Source of the DNA: Oscheius tipulae
Taxonomy: Eukaryota > Nematoda > Chromadorea > Rhabditida > Rhabditidae
DNA: 64,000 nt
Assembly (NCBI GenBank): GCA_037178975.1
Contig: JASJZH010000004.1
Span: 9,300,001-9,364,000 of the forward strand
Direction of reading: 5' to 3'
A program made the position numbers and the translations under genes. The notes beneath the pieces are model-generated. The model had not been told where the DNA came from and did no database searches. It saw only the letters and a program-made list of their open reading frames with translations. Of the stretch, positions 56,224 to 64,000 are shown one piece after another. Numbering within the stretch: the stretch's first letter is position 1; each line of letters begins with the position of its first letter.

Positions 56224-59200
56224 GGACAACTGCTGAAGGCTCAAACGATTTTACGAGTCGTATTGTTCAAAGAGAGTATGGCACTTTGAGAGAATTGAAG
56301 CAATCTTAAGCTTATGTGTTGGTGGCGGCAGTCTCTAACGAGTCGCATCCGTACTGTTTAGGCAAGTAACAAAGTATGAAGAGGGCTACCAAGGTTTTAA
56401 AGGCCTCACCCCTACCCTGTAGCCGTCTTCGCTAGAAGACTACGGTAGACATGCCGGCCGGTCCAAAGTAGACAAAAAAGGCCACGGTGTGTAGAAAGAA
56501 GAGAGAAGACAAGCATGCCGCTACAGTAAGCTATGTGTCAATAGAAAAGGCATATCGTGAAACAGAACGAGAGAAGACCACTGGACGGGAGCTCAAGACA
56601 CTTTCAAAATCGTGCGTAGTTTGACCAAGACATGCTCGTAAATCTCTTATGAAAAGCACATCTATGCAACTATTCGCGCCACCACGGGGTTTCGTCAGTG
56701 TAGGAAGAAGATGACCAGGAAGACACTGTAAGACAACTTTTGCAACTGGCTGAGGATCTAGAATGCCCTAGAGCTACTCACAAAGATTGCATGAATGCAG
56801 AAATCAAAGTCAAACGAATTCTGAATGGAAAGGCAGTAGTGGGTCTCTTCCACCTACTCAGCCGACCTACGGTACAAGCAATGCCTGTACCTAATCGTAG
56901 CTAATCAGCAAGATTCAAAGTAACTCTACATAACAAAAAAAAAGAACGGTTTCGATTTCACAAGGGAACAGCGCTGAAAGGATTACGAATCTGCGTATAA
57001 CATTCTCAGAAAATGTTGGAAATGGGAAAACTTCGAGATTCCTAGGATTTCAAGTTGGAAAAGTAGATGGTACCAGAGAACCGTATAAAACTATTTGTTT
57101 CTGCTGCTTTAAAATGCCTAAGCCGACCTGTCGCACGAGTCACTTGAATTATAGACTTACCGTACCAAGTCAGTTCAGTTAAAAGCGAATTGGAATCAAC
57201 AAGAGGTCAAGATGACGACAACAGAAGACCCAATCGTCTATCACCTTTCCTGCTGACGCACGCGCTGCCTACTTTGCAACCTGTTGTTGCCATACACCGA
57301 TTGAAAATATAAGAAACCGGTCTCTGTGTGTTAGTCGCCATTCAAAAAAGCTATGATAGGTCGAAGGCTGAGTGATCATTCAGTCTCTGTGATCTCCCAT
57401 TGACGTGTTTAATGTGGCCCCTTAAAGATGGCTCGCTGTCTCTTCTAATCATTCAAAAGGTGCGGCAGAACAAACAAAGTGTATGTGGAAGGATCAAAAG
57501 ATGGACTTTTTGACGACCTTCCCAGAGAAATTGGAGCGTAGTGGACTGAAAGCACCTTTTCGATCCCGTTTATCTATTATCCGAATCTTGTTTTCATAGA
57601 GGGACCGAAAATCAGAGAGAAAACAGCAAAGTGAGGTCAAAATGAGGCTAGGGACCACCCGATGGGGTCTTTTTGCAGCCGGCAACCCAGTGGGCGGGAC
57701 CTTTTTGCTCTCTCCCCTTGCACACTGCTCTGGAAAGGAACGAGGTGATCTTTTGCTCCTTCCGCTCTCTGCATCTTCTAGCCCTCCAGTGACAAATTGG
57801 AGTCAGGTTTCGCGGAATGAACTATTAGTGTCTAGGAGAAAGAGAGATGGTCTGGATCTTTTGGAATGAACAATCAAGTGTCGGGCAGAGAGAGCAAGAT
57901 ATAATTAAGTGAGGGGGAGAAGAGTGGAACATATTGAACTCAATGCATAAGGTCAAGGTATTCCTACCGCAAATCACGATTATTGGCTGAAGCTAAGTTT
58001 GTGCGTGACGCCAATAGCGCCCTTGATTTTCAGTCCCAGTAGCACTATCAACGTAGTGTCATCTCCGCTGAAAAGACTCTGTGTCCCGGACAAGTCGGGC
58101 CGGAAGAAGGTCATCGCACTGGTCAACTTAGTTCAGTTTCAAACTTTTTCCTGCGAAAAACCTCCGAGGGTTCAAAGATCGAGCAAGGAGGGAATGAGGG
58201 ACAAACATGGTTCTCTTTCTGTGACTCACAGACTCTCTCTTTCTCTCTCGGTCTCGAAAACTTATACGAGTCTGGTCGGATTGAACCCCATCGCTAGTGT
58301 TATTCGCCGCAAGACCGAGGCGAAAAGCCCGCAAGATCAAACGGGTCTCTCAGTCTCTTAATGTGCACCCTCGTCGCAAACTTCCTCCGGCCATAAATGA
58401 CATTCATCCGTGTGCGCAAGGCCTCATTATACTTTGATCATTCGGTCTTCTGTTCTCGATAGGAAGAAATGAGAGAGGCTGGTACGACTTATGTTCTCTC
58501 CTTCTGTTAAACAGGGGGCCAGGTTCAATGTGTCCTCGTTTTCTATGATAAGAAGTATAGGGGAGAGCACAAAGAAGTTCCGGGGCTGACTGTAGCCTCT
58601 TACTTCTATTTTGATAAGACCTACGGGGCGCACGAGGGGAGAGAAGAATGCTTTAAAGGGTTTGAAGTCTGTTCTGGGCAAACAAGAATTGTGGTCTGAA
58701 ATGGCTCGGAGGGGTCTTTAAAAGTGGCAAGGTCGAACAATGGAATGGTTTTGTGATATTGGAGAGACTGGGTTTCCAAAATGTTCAGAAGCAAGTAATG
58801 TCCAAGAGATGGAATCAGTGGAACAAAAAATTACTCTGAGACCTGCCGACACGCCTGTTGTTTTCTAATATCAAAGCTGATGCTGATCTGACCACTCAGT
58901 TGGCGAGGAGAACAGGCAGATCAGGTCGAAAAGTTGATAGCTGAACAACTTTATGTTCTGGAACAGAACATAAGACAGAAGCTGGACGAAATGCGACGAG
59001 AAAGCTCGCTGAGCGCTTGGATCCGTAGGAGGTCTGGAACACAATTGAAACAGCTAACAGGAAGGGCTCTTCTAAAAAGTCCTAACAGAGACTAGAAATT
59101 CTGAGAGTCTTAAGTCAGTTACTTTTGGGGTAAAAAAGTTGTAACCCTTCAATTGAGCTGATAAACCCAAACAAAACAAGATATGGAAGTTTTGTGAGAG

Positions 59201-62200
59201 TACAGACAATGTTACTTAAGAAACAAAGTTAGGCCTGATAACGGATATGCTGAAGCCAAGCGTCTGGAAAGCAAGTCTCAAAAACTTTGATCGCCATCTG
59301 TTCTAGACTAATAAAGTTCAATTCCCCGTTCATGATTGCCAATTGAACTTGCTAAAAAACAAGATTTTGAAAGGTTGCAATGGAGAACACACTTTTGAAA
59401 GTGTTCACTCTCTGGGAAAAAGAAGCAGATGATGTAAAATCGCAAATCGTCTTTGAAGCGGAGCGACAAAAATATATTATTGCTGGAAGCCATGTGTTTT
59501 TTAATTTAAATCAAATCTCGGATTGTTGTAGGCTTAGACAATGACGTGGGATTATTTTAACTTAATTGAAATCACACTTGTCCTTGGTCCTCCGCAGAAA
59601 GCTCGGAAGCAAGTTTTACGGGTAATCTACGATACAAATCTTATGCACGAAAGAAACTGATCTTGAGATCGGCGATCTCCAAATGAAAGTTGTTACAAAT
59701 TTGACGAGAACGAGGTCGAGATCAACCTATGAATTTTAAGTGAACTAAACTTATTCAAGCCACAAACTAGACAGTTAGACAGCGCCGTTGTCATGGCTAT
59801 ACTTGGGCGTCGAGTCGAGGCTAAACGAGTCTAACTGTATATTCTGTGGTTTGTTACTTTTTGAGATTCTATAGAATTCGAATAATCGATGTTAGGGTGA
59901 GTAAAAATATGTTCTCTGTTGCTACGACCAGTTCTACCTCCACACTCTGCAATCACAACTGGTCCAACTATGATGTCTATTTGAGCTACTGTGAATCACA
60001 ATGTTCACCACGCAGAGTTCATCGTGACACAGACATCACAATGAAACGACTCTGTGATCCGAAAACTGACTTGAGACCACGGACTCATTCCAAAACTTGA
60101 AGTTTTCTCCACGATGACTTTTGGTTGTTGTGCTCTGATCAAAAACCGTCCAGTGATTCAGTTAGGGTTTTCCTTCTTTGCCCCCTGCCCTTCTTGTTTA
60201 TCAGGACCCTTCGCGTTTTACAGCTTTTTGATGCTTCACCACTTCTTAAGTGACCGAGAACATGTTGCGTTGTGTGTGTGTTGACTTGTGTACTTTCTAT
60301 CCTCGAATGCTTTGCAAAGTGGTCTCTTCTGCAGCAAAAAAGGATCCGAGGGGCTCGCATTTCACACACTCCCGCGCGTGGACAACAACGGGGACCACCC
60401 ATAAGGGTGCGCGGGACCAGAAAAACTGTCTCTTACGGGGATTAGGCAAGCTTGAAATAGGATGGGGCGAGTCAAAAAAAAATGGTCTAGAGCAAACATC
60501 TTCGGCGGAAAGAAGCCATTTGGAGCCGAAACATGATGGAACGGCGACTGATAGAGGGAGCAATGGAACAAAAACTTGGAGATTTCTTGCAAAAGGAAGG
60601 GGAAGAGGAGAGAAATTGGGAAAATTGACGTGGATTGGAAACAGAAACTGATCTTAACCTCACAAAAACTAACATTAGAGTCTCCCGTGTCTCTGTCTTC
60701 CTCTTTACCAGATTAGTTGCCGTTCTCTGGTCCTGTTCATTGTTTGACTAAACTGCCAAGAAGAAGCGGGTCCAAATATCCATCTCTGTATGTGTTTATG
60801 CCTAGAAGGATACGATAGGGGGCGCCAGCCTGTGTGCAGTGTGGCCTCCCGGTCATTGTACTTTTGATCTCGAGACCTCCCGTCTCTTATTTGCAAGAGA
60901 GAGACGGCCGGGAAAGAACTCTCTCCTCGCGTGACACAACAACCCGTCGTCGGGTGCGCATAGTTAGTTATTTGCAGCAACAGCCACCGCGCTCGTCTAT
61001 TGAAGTCCGTTTTGCAGTTGCAAGGTCTCTCGGAGAGCAAAGAGTCTTCCTTGTGTGTGTTCGTGTGAGGTCTATTGCACTCGGACCGCGTGGTGATGCA
61101 AAACTGGGGCTAAAGGTGAGGAGAATGGGGTGCAAAGATTTGTGGTCGAAGGACGCATTTGAGGTCATTTTGCAAGGAAAGGGGTTATTATGGAAGTCGA
61201 ATAGAAAGACTTGATGGCTACAACAGTGAATAGGATGTATGGGGAAGTTCGGTCAGATTCTTATAAGCTTGGCTGAGAAAAGCAGGACCATACCGACTGC
61301 GCTGTCTACTTGTCGAGTCTGTAGCTTGTAACATCGAACTGCAGCGATGCGACAGAAAGCCCATAATTGCCCATAATTTGGCCGAGTCTGAAACAGCATA
61401 ATGTTGGTCACCACTCTCTACATGCTTCTCTGGTATCAACGGATTTACAATCAGACAACTTTCTGCATTCTCCCGTGTTCTCTCACGAAATTATTGCATT
61501 CTTTCGAAACAGAACCACATAACAAGGAGATCGACGCTCTATTCTAAACCTTCGAGATACCGTGAAAGTCCCCACTCAATGGGGCTTGTTTCAAAAAGAA
61601 GCGAATCTCTTTTGTCTTTCCAGGTAGCAGTGAACTCTTCTAAACATCCTGGTTCACCAGTCCAAACATCAACTTTTGGCATATTTGCAAGATAGCACGG
61701 AGGGGCGATTACTGTTCTTTCTAGGGTACATTTTTAGCTCCTTGCAAAAGATCAAAAGAGGACAAGGGTAATCCTCGTCATGTGGGTAGTCAACTGTGCT
61801 GACGAAATCCAATTCAATATTTACGGGGAACACTTGGAACATGGAGAAACAATTGTACCTGGTTATTGTGAAAGTTATTGGAATCAAAGTTGAACCTTTG
61901 AAAATGAAACCAGACTTGGTTAGTCGAGGGACCAACTACAGATTTATGCGAAAATATATAGAAAAAATTGACTATGACAAACCGCTGTTCCGTTTGTCCA
62001 ACCAATTTTCCGCTCGCAGGACTATTTTCTCCCAATGACCTGGTCTAGAAATCTCAAAATCTTTCAAAGAAACTCAAATTTTCCTTTCCACGTGACTGCA
62101 ATGAAATCGGTCATAAAAATAGTCACACTCTGCATTAAAGAGGCTCTAGTTGCTTTCTCTTACCCCGATAAGACTGCAAGTAATAATTTGGACAAACATG

Positions 62201-64000
62201 GGACATATAGAGCAAACTCTATACGGAGAGACAACAGTTGCCTGTTCTCTGACCTGGTACAAGCAGGCAGAAAACATAAAAAATCGGTGACAGGGACAGA
62301 GGCTCTTTGATGTTGGATGTGAAATGACAACAGATACTCTGCTTTGGATTGTCAGACTAGTTATTGAAATAGTACAGGCAGGGATCACAAACCTGGCTAG
62401 GTCCGCCTAGTTCATGGCTCTAACATTTCGGCTACGTTTGCGACGCCTGGTACGGGGGACTTGTGGGAAAAGTTGAAATACTGAGACAGTACGGATGAGA
62501 CTTGAAGGTACATGCGTCAGACAAAACGGCGCTTCTTCATCGTTTTTAGGCATGTAACTGATATTTCCAATAAGCGATGGTTTGTTAACTTGAAGTTGCG
62601 ACTAAAAGCTACGTCAAAACATGTTGTACAGCAAAAAAGTGTCAGCAGTCTGTGGGCTCAGAGCACTAGAAGGCTACAGATTTACTACAGGAAAATCAAA
62701 ATTTGTTCTTCCCTTGAAACAGGAAGAGCCGATTCGATTAGAAATGTGTTTTACGCATTCTTCCCTTCCTCCACGTCTAAGCCCTTTTCAGGGCATAATT
62801 GACAACAAATTTTCCGGCAGTATGACTTACAATACCGGAAATATAAGTCAAGAAGGGGAGATCTTTGCTCCCGGCTTACTAGCGGCTAAGTTCAATCCAT
62901 TCTTTGAATTGTAGAGAGTAAATTTAAAAGGACAGGAGATTGGTTCAAAAACGTACATGAAATTTGTTCCCGCTTCAGTTTATTTTCGGCCGAACACAGT
63001 CATCCGGTTTGAAGTGATACTGATAACCAATTCTTTGAAAGTTTCCAAGGTTTGTTGCAACAGTCAGAAACCAGTCAGAAGAGTTAATATCTGAAGTTTT
63101 TACAAGGTCCGAGCTAGGGCAAAGTGGAACAAAAAGTGAGAAGTGGTCGCCATGGCCTGACGGCTGTGCAAATTATCATCTTTTCAAAGAACAGGCTGGG
63201 ATTGAAAAGGGAACAAATCGGATCCAACGTAGGTAGCTCTAGCTATTGGATCCTAAGGTTTATTGGAGACTTCGTGAAGTGAAACTGAACAATACTCAAT
63301 TTGAACGTTGACAGCAAATCAATCCGTGCCATTTCCACCTCTGCTCTCTCATACAGCTGTGTTCATATTGATGAGCACATACCTCGTTGCTCAAAAAAAG
63401 TCGATGGGTGAGCTGCTCCACTCGGTCACACTCTCTGTCTCTTATTCTCAAGAATCAAAATCCACAAAAGAAGGACCAAGTTCTCAGTCCATTTCCCATC
63501 TCCTATCAAGTCCGAACACATAGAGAAACAGGATTTGATCTTTCTGATTACTTCCCGAGACAGACAGACACACAGATCTCGAACAACTGCACTTTGCACG
63601 TCTGGTAAGGGACCAAAAGATTATGTATCTTTTAAAAACTGGGCCTGGAGAAGATGATGTAACCTCATTTCAGCCCATGACTCTATCCCATTTGGAGAGG
63701 TTGAAATATGGTCAATCTCTGTTGTTTTTCGTGGAAAGAAGGGACAGAGCAGAAGACAGATAAGTAGTTTTGTGTCTAGAAGGAAAATATTTGTGTCGAT
63801 TCCTCTGATTAGGGAACAGTTTTTGAGAGACGAGGGACTATTTTTTAGTAAAAAAAAGAGAGGGGATTTGCATAAAAACAGACTACAAACGAAGAATAAC
63901 AGTTGACGCAAATGTTACTCTCGCTTATTTTGGTGCTGGTAAGTCCCTTGTTTCCAGTGGTATTGCATAAAAAAGATAATTGTCAAACTCGGCAGGTAGA

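Larger units (their letters stand above)
48975..64000. other. 15-kb gene-poor region upstream of the DM gene
   Basis: I found no gene with family resemblance or a convincing chain of spliced exons on either strand. Features seen are two 5S-like fragments, a GA tract at 51120-51148 and purine/pyrimidine-biased stretches (for example 58205-58255). Recurrent GATCAAA words may be compositional. The region could be DM-gene regulatory DNA or old transposon debris. Confidence 0.45.

Noticed and set aside
63621-63911. Minus-strand hydrophobic open frame resembling a signal peptide
   Set aside because: Leu/Phe-rich start arises from A-rich sequence; no cleavage context, splice support or family.

Overview
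The window looks like nematode nuclear DNA. The evidence is very short introns (most 33-47 bp, many exactly 38 bp) with GTAAGT-type donors and TTTCAG acceptors, tandem arrays of 7TM chemoreceptor genes resembling the nematode Str superfamily, an interstitial (TAAGCC)n tract matching the nematode telomere repeat, an F-box gene, and 5S-rRNA-like fragments close to the nematode 5S sequence. It is probably a rhabditid-like worm; the species cannot be named from this sequence.

Layout. (1) 1-4330, minus strand: a Helitron Rep-helicase gene running off the left edge, with real introns but also a stop and single-base frame breaks. (2) 4.9-27.7 kb: a dense chemoreceptor cluster. It holds an srh/Str-like subfamily (5792-6946, a dead copy at 7414-8166, 8703-10050), a second serpentine family with shared exon structure (truncated 4990-5660; 11884-13270; relic 13692-13862; 14059-15406; 16279-17496; 17809-18925; 19281-20835; 23642-24707), and two diverged single receptors (24923-26272 plus strand, 26794-27714 minus strand). 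A decayed LINE lies at 21.2-23.0 kb, and two homologous relics of an unknown coding sequence lie at 10.5 and 11.2-11.7 kb. (3) 28.4-35 kb: a small cysteine-rich secreted protein, an F-box gene, and C2H2 zinc-finger modules flanking it, one inside a near-perfect inverted repeat. (4) 35.4-37.2 kb: a LINE 3' scrap abutting a damaged UDP-glycosyltransferase gene. (5) 39767-40012: a small two-exon neuropeptide precursor with an allatostatin-C/somatostatin-like C-x6-C core. (6) 42340-48961, minus strand: a six-exon DM-domain (doublesex/mab-3 type) gene, followed by about 15 kb with no recognisable gene but with three 5S-rRNA-derived fragments, one of which lies in a DM-gene intron.

The receptors, neuropeptide and F-box gene fit an environmentally responsive accessory region. 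The DM gene would be a sex- or neuron-specific transcription factor. Several otherwise good genes (Helitron, one srh-like gene, the UGT) are broken only by one-base length changes in homopolymer runs, so residual assembly error is a serious alternative to real decay for those lesions. All splice models were worked out by hand from phase, splice consensus and paralogue comparison; none was checked by search or transcript data.
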